Shown here one piece after another: positions 45,207 through 53,516 of a stretch of 64,000 nucleotides of DNA. Origin of the DNA: Leucothrix mucor DSM 2157 (GTDB lineage: Bacteria > Pseudomonadota > Gammaproteobacteria > Thiotrichales > Thiotrichaceae); contig NZ_ATTE01000001.1 of assembly GCF_000419525.1 (NCBI RefSeq), positions 2,092,655 through 2,156,654 on the forward strand, in the 5' to 3' direction. The translations under genes were made by a program, and so were the position numbers. Below the pieces are notes generated by a model. That model was not told where the DNA came from and did not search any database. It saw nothing but the letters and a program-made list of their open reading frames with translations. How positions within the stretch are numbered: the stretch's first letter is position 1; each line of letters begins with the position of its first letter.

Positions 45207-46742
45207 GTAACCCTTCACGGGGTTGCATTTAGGCCACAATTCGTTATGATTAAACAATGAACAAACTAACTGAGGCGCTTTTCAATCACCAACTGCCCGC
45301 GGATCTGGCGGCGTCGCAGCGTCTCAATCGTCAGTTATTGGATTTAGTGACCCAACTGGAACAGCGTGTCGCTGAGCTGGAAGACATCGCAGGCAGCGGG
45401 AGTTCTTCCAGAAACTCCTCCAGACCACCGTCCCAGGATTCACCGGAACAACGGGCTAAGCGCGAGAAGAAGCCTAAGAGTCCTCGCAAGCAAGGAGCCC
45501 AGCCGGGTCATCAGGGTCATCAACGCGTTCGGGTAGAGCTGTCTGCGACGGATGAGCAAGTTCATTACTACCCAGGCACTCAATGCACCTGTGGTGCGGT
45601 GTGTGATGTCGCTCAGGAGCCTTATCAGCGACATCAGGTCTTTGACCTGCCTGAGGTTCGCAGTCAAGTCACTGAACATTGTCTTTATGAGGCAATCTGT
45701 CCGGGTTGCCGCAAGCGTCAGGTGGCTCGCTTGCCAGACACGGTTCCCTGTGGGCAAATGGGGCCGGGACTGGTCAGCTGGATTACGCTGATGAATGGCG
45801 CTTATGCCTTATCGGTGTCAAACATTCAACGCTTACTGAAAGATCACTGGCAACTCGCCTTCAGTACCGGTGCCGTGAGCCAGGCCACCCGCTCGGTCAC
45901 GGGATGGTTGCTGCCGCTGTATCAGCAAGTGGGTCAGGCGGTACGGAATTTACCCGTTGCTCATGCGGATGAAACCAGTCATTACCGCAATAATGAGCAG
46001 CGTTGGCTTTGGGTGCTGTGTTCCTCGCAAGTCGTCTACTTTCTAACGCATCATTCTCGGGGTAAAGGTGCCGCGAAGGGTTTACTGGATAATTTTGAGG
46101 GTATACTGGTCACTGACCAACATGGCGGCTACAACGATTATCCGGTCGAAAAGCGCCAGCTTTGCTGGGCGCATATTATCCGTAAGTTTCGGAAAATATC
46201 AGAACGTGTGGGACGGGCCGGGGTGCTGGGGAAACAACTCTGGCGATTATCCCGCTTGATTGTACACTGTCGTAATCGTTGGCGATCGGGCGGCTATTCT
46301 GATGCTGGCTACCACACACGAATGCGACGATTCAAACAGGCGATCCATACGCTACTGTGCCTGGGGTGTGAGACCGCGCCCGCTGACCCGTTAAAAAAAG
46401 CCAGCAAAACAGCCAATCAGTGCAAACGACTGCTGGCGGATGAATCGATGCTCTGGACGTTTTTGCAGGATCGCGCGATTCCCATGACCAACAATGAAGC
46501 AGAACGTGCGATACGTCCTTATGTGATCTGGCGTAAAACCAGTTTCTTCAGTCAGTCTGCCAGAGGAGATCAGTTCCGTCCGGTGATTCTGACTCTGACT
46601 GAAACCTGTAAGCGGTTGGGCTTAGGCGTTTATGGACTATTGAGAAAAGTCTGTGAACAAGGCCTGTGTGGTGAGGCTATTACCGTACGGCTACCCTTAG
46701 GTCAGCACGCTATATCAGCGTAAGCCCCCCGTGAAGGGTTAC
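45207..46742 (+). mobile_element. Inner IS66-family element, 1,536 bp
   Basis: Terminal inverted repeats GTAACCCTTCACGGGG are exact at both ends, with GTAA/TTAC termini typical of IS66. It is flanked by an 8-bp duplication GGCCAGAC (45199-45206 and 46743-46750). The uninterrupted sequence GGCCAGACAGCTC survives in the sibling remnant at 42950, confirming the insertion site. It looks complete and recent. Confidence 0.95.
45257..46723 (+). CDS. IS66-family transposase (inner copy, intact)
   Basis: A 488-residue transposase with an uninterrupted frame. It starts with a Leu-rich coiled coil (residues 15-45), then the SSRNSSRPPSQDSPEQ linker and a basic stretch, a zinc-ribbon-like segment (CTCGAVC near 112, CPGCRKRQ near 152), and the catalytic core with Asp in HADETSHY near 238, Asp in VTDQHGGY near 280 and Glu in NNEAERAIRP near 414. 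The C-terminal domain of the family is present. It is related to the outer transposase but clearly diverged. With intact ends and a target duplication, this element may still be active. Confidence 0.93.
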   Translation: MNKLTEALFNHQLPADLAASQRLNRQLLDLVTQLEQRVAELEDIAGSGSSSRNSSRPPSQDSPEQRAKREKKPKSPRKQGAQPGHQGHQRVRVELSATDEQVHYYPGTQCTCGAVCDVAQEPYQRHQVFDLPEVRSQVTEHCLYEAICPGCRKRQVARLPDTVPCGQMGPGLVSWITLMNGAYALSVSNIQRLLKDHWQLAFSTGAVSQATRSVTGWLLPLYQQVGQAVRNLPVAHADETSHYRNNEQRWLWVLCSSQVVYFLTHHSRGKGAAKGLLDNFEGILVTDQHGGYNDYPVEKRQLCWAHIIRKFRKISERVGRAGVLGKQLWRLSRLIVHCRNRWRSGGYSDAGYHTRMRRFKQAIHTLLCLGCETAPADPLKKASKTANQCKRLLADESMLWTFLQDRAIPMTNNEAERAIRPYVIWRKTSFFSQSARGDQFRPVILTLTETCKRLGLGVYGLLRKVCEQGLCGEAITVRLPLGQHAISA

Positions 46743-48210
46743 GGCCAGACAGCTCATTCGTGAGTTGGTGGCGATCAATCAAGCTCTGCAAACAGAAGTA
46801 GCGACCCTAAAAGTAGCCGTTGAGTCTTTGCAATCACAGCACGGTTCAAGTTCGCGCAACAGTTCTAAAGCCCCCTCAACGGATTCTCCAGAGCAACGCC
46901 ATCAGCGCAAGAAACGGGCCCAATCCTCTCGGAGCAAAGGGGCGCAACCGGGGCATAAAAAATACGAGCGTACCCTGCTGCCGGACGACCAGGTCGATAC
47001 CATCCATCGTTACTTTCCTCATTCACGCTGCCAGTGCGGGGGCGTTGTGACGCCAAATGCTCAGCCCACGTATCGTCATCAGGTGTTTGAGTTGCCCGAA
47101 GTGCGTTATCGCATAACAGAGCATCAGCTCTTTACAGGACAGTGCGCAAATTGTCAGCGTCAGCTAACGACCACCTTGCCGGATTGGGTCCCTAGCGGAC
47201 AAATGGATGCGGGGTTAGTCAGTACCATTATTCAATTGAGTGGGCAATTTCATTTATCCATTCGCCAGATACAAGCGTATTTGTCTGAGTGTTGGCATCT
47301 GGACTTCAGTATTGGTGCGATTAGTCAGGCACAGGGGAAAGCCAATGCCTGGTTAGGGGTGCCTTATCGGCAAATTGCTAACAAGGTGAGACAGAGCCTG
47401 ATTGCACATGCGGATGAGACCCGCCACTACCGAGGGACTGAACAGCGCTGGCTCTGGACGCTAGCCACGCAGTCACTTTGCTTTTTTATGGTGCACTACT
47501 CACGCGGCAAAGCCGCGGCCAATGAACTGCTGGGTGAGTTTACAGGGTATTTGGTGACGGATCATTACAGTGGATATAACGATGTGCCGGTTGAGCGGCG
47601 TCAATTATGTTGGTCGCACCTGATTCGTCATTTCACCAAGATCAGCGAACGCAACGGATTAGCCGGAGAGATTGGGAAGCGCTTATTATTAATCAGTGCT
47701 GCAGTGGTCAGAACGCGGCACCGACAATTGGATACACCTGATCACCTTGAACGATACCAACGCCGTTTGCGGCGTCTGCGACAAAGCTTCTCCACCACAT
47801 TGTTGCAAGGCACTGAACTCAAGCTTGCGGATCGAACCCGCAACCAATGTAGGCACCTATTGAAAGATGAAGCGATGTGCTGGACCTTCCTCAAAGACTT
47901 GTCGATTCCATTGACCAACAATCTGGCTGAACGTGCTATCCGACCGTATGTGATTTGGCGGAAGCTCTCTTTTGCCAGTCAGTCCTCTCAGGGAGATCAA
48001 TTCCGACCAATGATTTTGAGTATTATTGGAACGACACGGTGTTTGGGTATACGCACCTCAGACTATCTGAGAAACCTCTGCAACGAAGGACTTCGGGGTG
48101 ACCCGATTAGCCAATTACCGCTGGATAAAGCGCTGCAAGCCACTGTTTAGGGCATGAACGCGTACAACTGTGATGACCCGCTGACACAGAATTTTGAACA
48201 CCCTCTTGAT

Positions 48211-49158
48211 TTATGTTAATAGAGTACTTAGTCTTTTTGGGTAATTAACAAAGGGCTGTCCAAAGTCGATGGCATGGTAGCCCATAGAACACAATTCATA
48301 GGCCAAGACAGTGCCTGCCATTCCCTGACTTAAAACAATCATTTTTTTTTCAAGATCAGGGAAGCTTGTTATTTTTTTCAAAATTTCATAATAATGCTCA
48401 CTTAAGGCATTTTCCAGAACCGTTTCAATAACACAAACCGATTTAGCTGTCTTGAATATTTGGTTTATACTCAAGCCATAAAGCTCACTCGTTTGCGAAG
48501 ACCCCGTTACATACAAAATATCTTTTTCTCTCCAAAGAAATAGGTGTCTCTCGTATACTGTGTTTCTGAATATTCCTGTTTCAAAAATATGCTCTCGGGC
48601 TCTTTCTGGACATTTATAAAGTGCTAGTGCGTCATCGCGATACTCGGAGAATATAGGCATTCTTGGTAAAAATCCGGTCTTTTTAGTGCGAAAGAAAATA
48701 CTTAACGCATTAGCAAAGGTCAGTTGGTTTACAACCACATCATCTTCAATCAAGCCAATAAGGTGTTTTTTAACCGGCTTTCGCAGTACCTCTTGAAGCT
48801 TCTGTTTCGCAAAGTCAGTAGATTTATCGAAGTATACTGGTCGATCACGTTTGCTTTGGAGCATCGAATACTCACCATCTCCAAATCGGCTAAAACTGTA
48901 CCCATCCCTCAACATGTTTAATAACTTTTCATAATCGTCGCATGTTTCAGGATAGTTATTGTCTTCAAGTATTTTTTTAGACTTAACTACCAGTGATTTT
49001 CCATTTCTTGTATAGAAAAGCTTTCTTAGTTCTTTATTTTTAGAATTTAATATTTTCCGCTTAGTATAGTTGCGGTTAATTACCGGCTTGAAAATTTTAT
49101 ATATAAATACTAAAAGCAATATCTTTAAATCATCAAGCTGATTAAATTTTACAGACAT
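48211..49158 (-). CDS. GT-D fold (DUF1792-like) glycosyltransferase
   Basis: A 315-residue protein. After a basic N-terminal region with a hydrophobic stretch (about 10-27), the DUF1792/GT-D landmark SFSRFGDGEY occurs near 88-97. A later block, IVLSQGMAGTVLAYELCSMG, near 275, followed by HAIDFG, is the usual C-terminal strand of that fold. Such enzymes transfer sugars onto glycans or glycoproteins in the cytoplasm, e.g. serine-rich adhesins in streptococci. The gene is AT-rich and ends 5 bases beyond the inverted-repeat element, so its C-terminus may also have been touched by the insertion, although the family end seems present. It is convergent with the GT92-like gene across the element. Acceptor unknown. 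Confidence 0.72.
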   Translation of the reverse strand: MSVKFNQLDDLKILLLVFIYKIFKPVINRNYTKRKILNSKNKELRKLFYTRNGKSLVVKSKKILEDNNYPETCDDYEKLLNMLRDGYSFSRFGDGEYSMLQSKRDRPVYFDKSTDFAKQKLQEVLRKPVKKHLIGLIEDDVVVNQLTFANALSIFFRTKKTGFLPRMPIFSEYRDDALALYKCPERAREHIFETGIFRNTVYERHLFLWREKDILYVTGSSQTSELYGLSINQIFKTAKSVCVIETVLENALSEHYYEILKKITSFPDLEKKMIVLSQGMAGTVLAYELCSMGYHAIDFGQPFVNYPKRLSTLLT

Positions 49159-49284
49159 AGCGCAGACGTCCCTTCATACTTTATGGTGTTTGAAATATTT
49201 TTGATGAGTGCTTTGAGCGACTACTCTCTGAAGCTTATCACACCATTCTTATTGGGTCCCATTTAGACAGTCGACATATGAACT

Positions 49285-49377
49285 ATTGCTGGTGAATGGG
49301 CATTGGTGGCGTATATCACCTGGCGACAGGATTTGGCGGACCGCAAACGCCGTAATAGTGATGTTGCAATAATGTAA
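49285..49377 (+). pseudogene. Decayed 3' end of a DUF2270 gene
   Basis: An open stretch reads IAGEWALVAYITWRQDLADR followed by KRRNSDVAIM and a stop. It matches the last residues of the intact DUF2270 gene at 9751-10458 (IAGEWVI then LLAYITWRQDLADRKRRNSD) with an internal deletion of about 36 bases. About ten base differences over the final 75, mostly silent, show that the copy is an old or imported allele. It has no start. Bases 49159-49284 around it hold nothing recognisable. Confidence 0.85.
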
Positions 49378-49534
49378 GCAGGTCAGTTGCAATAATTAGT
49401 ATAAAATACAATCTTAATTGACTTAAGTTAAACCAAATAAAACACTTTTCAATATCCTGAACTATAGTTTTGATATCTGGCAAACACATTGTCAGCTATC
49501 ACAAACATCATTAAAAATGGAGATAATTAAAGTG

Positions 49535-49920
49535 ATGAAAAGGTTATTACTTACCAGCATAAGCTTCATACTTTTACTAGCAGGCACCAGTACCTATGCA
49601 GACTATCCCGTTGCCAAAGCAAGGCCTGGAACTTCAGATCTGATGACAGCTGTTTTGTTAACAGGGGACTGAATGATGTGGTGTCATCGATCATTATCAC
49701 CGCTGCCCCTGCCCGAAATCAGGAACAAGCTTGTTTCAACATGGTGCAGGGAAAAGTTGCCTGGAATCAGGCAGGAAACACAAAGTGGGGGCCAAATAAC
49801 ATAAAGAACTTATGTAAAGGTAGCCGCAATCCATCACAAACTATTTCCTGTTTCAAACAAGGTATTGCCCGCCATAATAACTGGGGGCAAGCGATATCCA
49901 GCTGTGCTGGCAAGTTCTAA
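49535..49920 (+). pseudogene. Small secreted cysteine-containing protein, broken by a frameshift
   Basis: From ATG 49535 (GGAGAT site at 49519) a clear signal peptide (LLAGTSTYAD) is followed by 22 residues and a stop at 49670-49672. One base-shift near 49635-49650 leads into a second frame that reads DDSCFVNRGLNDVVSSIIIT and later CFNMVQGKVAWN, WGPNNIKNLCKG, CFKQGIARHNNWGQAISSC, to the stop at 49920. The repeat pattern CF....W...W....LC is regular, so both parts were probably one gene of about 128 codons. The family is not recognised. The break may be a real mutation or a base-calling error. Confidence 0.65.
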
Positions 49921-49932
49921 TGTAACCAGTCT

Positions 49933-50006
49933 TCAGCGCTAGTATTAACTTCACGCAGACCTTCCGAGCAAAGCGAGGGGCGAAGTGCAGTTAATACTAG
50001 CGCTGA
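49933..50006. repeat. 18-bp perfect inverted repeat
   Basis: Arms TCAGCGCTAGTATTAACT (49933-49950) and its exact complement (49989-50006) enclose a 38-base loop that itself contains the near-palindrome ACTTC...GAAGT. It sits between the broken small gene and the C-S lyase gene, convergent to both. It could be a bidirectional terminator, a REP-like unit or a small MITE; no T-run follows. Confidence 0.7.
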
Positions 50007-50020
50007 GGACGACCTAATTA

Positions 50021-51181
50021 CTACAGAAACACACCCTTAAGCCGCTCAACAGCCTCCAGCACCATCTCACGCCGACAAGCAAAGTTAAACCTTAAATACC
50101 CTTCCCCACCAGTACCAAACATCGCCCCATGATTGGTCGCAATGCCCGCCTGCTTCTGTACCCGATCAATCACCTCAGCGCTAGACAAGCCGGTATCCCG
50201 AAAGTCCACCCAAGCCAAATACGTCGCTTGCATCGGCATCGACTTCAGCCCAGGTAGATCCTTAATCCCCTCATCAAACACGCGACGATTCTCATCCAAA
50301 TACGCCAATAGTTCTTCCAACCAGCTAGCACCATCGCGATACGCCGCAGTCGCCATCAACACCCCATAGCGAGCCGGTGAAGTACCTGATGCCAAATGCG
50401 CCGCCATAAAGCGCTTGCGCAGTGCGGCATCTTGAATAATCACATTTCCGGTTAAGCCACCAGCGATATTAAACGTTTTAGTGGTCGCGGTCAGCATCAC
50501 CAACTGCGGGATAATCGTAGGCTCAGCCACTGCCATCACCGTGTGCTTGGCTGGTGCATACACCAAGTCATGATGAATTTCATCGGCGACCATGATCAAG
50601 TCATGCGTCTTACAAAAAGCGGCTAATACCTGCAGCTCTTCAACGCTCCACACACGACCACCAGGGTTATGCGGCGAGCACAATATCAGCATTTTCTCAT
50701 GGCCTTTGAGCTGGCTGGCGAGCTTATCCAGATTCATCTCATAGCGCTGATTATTGATCTCCAGTGGTGACTCAATCACTTCACGACCATTGGCTTTAAT
50801 GATTTTGGCAAAAGCATGGTAGACCGGCGTAAACAAAATCACGCCCTCGCCCGGCTGAGTGAATGCCTGCACACACAGCGCAGTCCCCTGCACTAGCCCG
50901 TGCGTGGTGCTAATCCACTCCGCTTCAACGCTCCAGTTATGACGGCTTTGCATCCAGTTGATAATGGCTTGATGATGTTCGGTTTCATCCCCGAAATAGC
51001 CATGCACGCCATGGTCAACCGCGCCTTGTAGCGCCTGACTAACCGCTTGAGGTGGTTTAAAATCCATATCCGCAACCCACATCGGCAGGCTGGTTTCAGG
51101 CTTTAGCCCGTAGAATGGTTCTAACATGTCCCACTTCATGGAGTGAGTGTTGATACGGTTGATTGATTCGTCAAAATTCAT
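50021..51181 (-). CDS. MalY/PatB-type PLP-dependent C-S lyase
   Basis: A 386-residue aminotransferase-fold enzyme (starting at ATG 51181; GTG 51196 would add five residues with no better ribosome site). The opening INRINTHSMKWDML and LPMWVADMDF are typical of the MalY/PatB subfamily, which cleaves cystathionine or cysteine conjugates to a thiol, ammonia and pyruvate. PLP-binding landmarks: SPHNPGGRVW near 172, VADEIHHDLVY near 204 and the Schiff-base Lys in TATTKTFNIAG near 236, with a C-terminal RFNFACRRE for substrate carboxylate. It is monocistronic. The reaction in this cell is inferred from the subfamily. Confidence 0.92.
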   Translation of the reverse strand: MNFDESINRINTHSMKWDMLEPFYGLKPETSLPMWVADMDFKPPQAVSQALQGAVDHGVHGYFGDETEHHQAIINWMQSRHNWSVEAEWISTTHGLVQGTALCVQAFTQPGEGVILFTPVYHAFAKIIKANGREVIESPLEINNQRYEMNLDKLASQLKGHEKMLILCSPHNPGGRVWSVEELQVLAAFCKTHDLIMVADEIHHDLVYAPAKHTVMAVAEPTIIPQLVMLTATTKTFNIAGGLTGNVIIQDAALRKRFMAAHLASGTSPARYGVLMATAAYRDGASWLEELLAYLDENRRVFDEGIKDLPGLKSMPMQATYLAWVDFRDTGLSSAEVIDRVQKQAGIATNHGAMFGTGGEGYLRFNFACRREMVLEAVERLKGVFL

Positions 51182-51277
51182 GGGCTGTGATCTCACTTAC
51201 AGTCTGTCGGCAAAGCGCCATCATACTGCATCTTTTAAGCTGACCACAGCCACAAACTCGGCGTATTTGAGCAAGTG

Positions 51278-52057
51278 TTACAAATAGCCACCAGTAGCCT
51301 GCACTACCGTTTGGCTGCCGGGTACTGATAACCACACCGCTATAGCACTATTGCGCTGTCCGCGTTGCGGGATTTGTGGCTTAGCAAGCTGCCATGCACT
51401 CGACCCTGCGGCTACTGTTTGGGCTTGATGGCTCAGGACCACAAAGTCATGTTTAAGCGTTACGCCGTGGTTTTCACCCGCAGTTACATCCGAGCTTAAA
51501 CCCATACCCAACACCGCCACATTCAACACGTAATTTTTAGGCTTGGCGGCATTGGTTGACCAGTTATTAGTTTGCGGTTTAAAGCTTACGGTTAGTGTAT
51601 TGGATTGCTCGGGCATAGAAGCTTTCAGCACACCCACATTGGCATTACGCGGCTCCCATTGTCGGCTACCAGAAAGCCATGCAGACCACTCTTGACTATT
51701 GGCGACAAACTGCGGTGTATAGGATTGTCGGGTATTGCCATTCACCACATGACGACGCTGGCGTTGGCTAAATTCAGCGCTGGCAAAGCGATCCTTCCAG
51801 CCAATGTAATCCCAATAATCGACATGAAAAGCCATTGGCACAAAGTCTTTAAACACACCTTGCTTAGTCACCAAGGTGCTAAGCCAGCGGTCGGCACGTG
51901 GGCAGCTACTGCAGCCTTCTGAGGTATATAACTCCAGCACGTCAGTCGATTGCACGCCGCTACTAAACTCTTTAGCCGAGACGCTACCAACCAATAGCGC
52001 GGCACCAATCAAGGCGCTAACGCTGGTATATTTGAGCAATGAAAAAGGGATATTCAT
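51278..52057 (-). CDS. DUF1223 secreted thioredoxin-like protein
   Basis: A 259-residue protein with signal peptide (about 1-28, LLVGSVSAKE). The DUF1223 domain begins VLELYTSEGCSSCPRADRWL (near 40-59), with a CxxC pair in the position of a thioredoxin active site, then AFHVDYWDYIGWKDRFA near 76 and YTPQFVANS near 112. The rest is a beta-rich C-terminal part. DUF1223 proteins are periplasmic, of unknown function, often thought to handle thiol redox. The gene is on its own, with the liv terminator upstream. Confidence 0.88.
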   Translation of the reverse strand: MNIPFSLLKYTSVSALIGAALLVGSVSAKEFSSGVQSTDVLELYTSEGCSSCPRADRWLSTLVTKQGVFKDFVPMAFHVDYWDYIGWKDRFASAEFSQRQRRHVVNGNTRQSYTPQFVANSQEWSAWLSGSRQWEPRNANVGVLKASMPEQSNTLTVSFKPQTNNWSTNAAKPKNYVLNVAVLGMGLSSDVTAGENHGVTLKHDFVVLSHQAQTVAAGSSAWQLAKPQIPQRGQRNSAIAVWLSVPGSQTVVQATGGYL

Positions 52058-52144
52058 GGATGTTGCCTCCGTTACTGTGTTTCTAGTATACGAAAAGCAA
52101 GGCGCTTCAGATTAGAATCAACGCCAGCGGCAAATTTCAGGCAT

Positions 52145-52171
52145 AAAAAAGGCCCGACAATTGCCGGGCCT
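52145..52171 (-). terminator. Rho-independent terminator of the liv operon
   Basis: The palindrome GGCCCGACAATTGCCGGGCC (52151-52170) is followed, on the minus strand, by a run of six T (the AAAAAA at 52145-52150). It lies 26 bases after the stop codon of the last gene of the operon. Confidence 0.88.
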
Positions 52172-52196
52172 CTTACACTTACTTAATCGCTTAAGC

Positions 52197-53396
52197 TTAG
52201 TGTACTTTTATAGTGTTGAACTTAGGTGCGACTTCAACTTCTTTGTAAGAACCTGCTGCTTCACCCACTTCTGAGAACTCAACGTTAGACGCGCCATCGT
52301 AGTCGATCTCGCCGCCTTCAGCCAAAATCTTCAGGCCTTTAGCCAGCTCACCCGGTAGGATTTTCTCACCAGGAGCATTCGCTACTTTCATGATGTTCTT
52401 AGCAATGTCTGCACGGTCAGCTGAGCCACCCGCTTGAATAGCCAATACGATCAGCGCTGCAGCATCGTAGCTTTCTGCGCGGTAAGGACCATCGCCGTCC
52501 ATGCCGCTGGCTTTAGCCACATCCAGGAATTTCGCCGCACCGGCAGACTCAGAGCCTGGAAGTGTTCCGAAGGTACCCGTCAAGTCGCCATCAACGTTTT
52601 GGATTAGTGAGTCACCAATCATGCCGTCAGCCAGAATGAAGCGAGAGAATGCATCCGCATCCATAGAGGCCTGAATGATTCCACGGCCACCTTGGTCCAG
52701 GTAACCCAGTACCACTAGATCTTCTGCGCCAGACGCTGACAGTGCGCCAACTTCAGCCGAATAATCCGCTTTACCATCTTCATGAGCGGCAGAAATTGCA
52801 ACCTTACCGCCTTTAGCTTTGAATGCAGTACCAAATGATTCTGCTAAACCTTTACCGTAGTCGTTGTTAGTGTAAGTCACTGCAACTTCTTTGATGTCGC
52901 GGCCAATCGTTACTTCAGCCAATACTTCACCCTGACGTGCATCAGAAGGCGCAGTACGGAAGAACATGCCGTTATCATCCAACGTGGTTAACGCAGGAGA
53001 GGTTGAGGATGGAGAGATCATCGCAACGCCGTTTGGCGCAGCAACTTTAGTTGCAATCGCCGTAGATGCACCAGAACACGCTGCACCGACCATTGCCACA
53101 ACATTTTCAGAGGTTACCAAACGCTCAGCAGCAGAGCTGGCAACAGCCGCATCGACACAGGTTGTGTCAGCGCGAACAGGAGTAATTTTTGCGCCTTTCA
53201 ATAACAGGCCGCTGTCTGACGCTTCTTTAAAAGCCAGCTCAGCAGACGCTGCCATATCTGGGGTCAATGATTCAATCGGGCCAGTGAAGCCCAGGATAAT
53301 ACCAACCTTAATATCGCCACTGTGGCTTGCAGCCATAACACTCATTGTTGCTGAAAGTGCTAATGCAGTTGCCGATGCTAATAATGTTTTTCTCAT
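52197..53396 (-). CDS. Branched-chain amino-acid-type ABC transporter substrate-binding protein
   Basis: A 399-residue periplasmic protein of the LivK type. ATG 53396 is chosen for its GAGGAAAG site and the signal peptide (ATMSVMAASH); the frame runs 25 codons further upstream without support. The mature start DIKVGIILGFTGPIESL, the VGAACSGAS block near 105, MISPSSTSPAL near 127 and the AVTYTNNDYGKGLA segment near 170 are standard for Leu/Ile/Val or related small-ligand binders. It is the last gene of the operon, after the permeases. Ligand specificity cannot be assigned from sequence by eye; amides, urea or other amino acids are also served by this family. Confidence 0.92.
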   Translation of the reverse strand: MRKTLLASATALALSATMSVMAASHSGDIKVGIILGFTGPIESLTPDMAASAELAFKEASDSGLLLKGAKITPVRADTTCVDAAVASSAAERLVTSENVVAMVGAACSGASTAIATKVAAPNGVAMISPSSTSPALTTLDDNGMFFRTAPSDARQGEVLAEVTIGRDIKEVAVTYTNNDYGKGLAESFGTAFKAKGGKVAISAAHEDGKADYSAEVGALSASGAEDLVVLGYLDQGGRGIIQASMDADAFSRFILADGMIGDSLIQNVDGDLTGTFGTLPGSESAGAAKFLDVAKASGMDGDGPYRAESYDAAALIVLAIQAGGSADRADIAKNIMKVANAPGEKILPGELAKGLKILAEGGEIDYDGASNVEFSEVGEAAGSYKEVEVAPKFNTIKVH

Positions 53397-53516
53397 GAAT
53401 CTTTCCTCTATTTTCTTTAAAAATTCCGGCTTCCCGGAAGGTGACCCGCTTTTATTAACTAGCTGGTTCAAACATTACTACACTTGCCAGATTTTGTCTG
53501 CCAAGTGTAGTGAATT

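Larger units (their letters stand above)
45155..48150 (+). pseudogene. Outer IS66 transposase (TnpC-type), split
   Basis: The intact frame can be rebuilt from ATG 45155 to 45206 plus 46751 to 48150: 52 + 1,400 bases = 484 codons, giving a 483-residue protein starting MELSEIADSVTSLDEARQL. Today only 46751-48150 can be read in one piece. Landmarks of IS66 transposases: a coiled-coil start with SSRNSSKAPSTDSPEQ, a zinc-ribbon-like CQCGGV...CANC region, the DDE residues in HADET, VTDHYSGY and NNLAERAIRP. There are no tnpA/tnpB partner genes, so it is of the single-gene type. Confidence 0.88.
45072..48165 (+). mobile_element. IS66-family element disrupted by a second IS66-family element
   Basis: The outer element has ends GTACGCGTTCACGCC (left) and its near-complement ending GCGTAC (right, one mismatch in 15). 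Its transposase frame is split by the inner element at 45206/46751. The left-flank 8 bases (TCAGGCAC) differ from the right flank (AACTGTGA), so the outer copy has no visible target duplication. A truncated sibling of the same element lies at 42833. Confidence 0.88.
44833..48205. mobile_element. Element bounded by 30-bp perfect inverted repeats, enclosing nested IS66 copies
   Basis: The ends 44833-44862 and 48176-48205 are exact inverted repeats of 30 bp beginning GAGGGTGTTCAAAATTCTGT. The terminal sequence is similar in style to IS256-family ends, though I cannot confirm the family and no such transposase remains inside. The left interior (44863-45071) is unrecognised non-coding debris; on the right only about 10 bases separate the repeat from the outer IS66. 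No target duplication is seen. The simplest reading is a deletion derivative of an element that lost its transposase when IS66 entered. Confidence 0.6.

Noticed and set aside
44825-48213. Target-site duplication flanking the 30-bp inverted repeats
   Set aside because: Left flank (AAAAAGCT) and right flank (TTGATTTA) do not match at any length of 4-10 bases.
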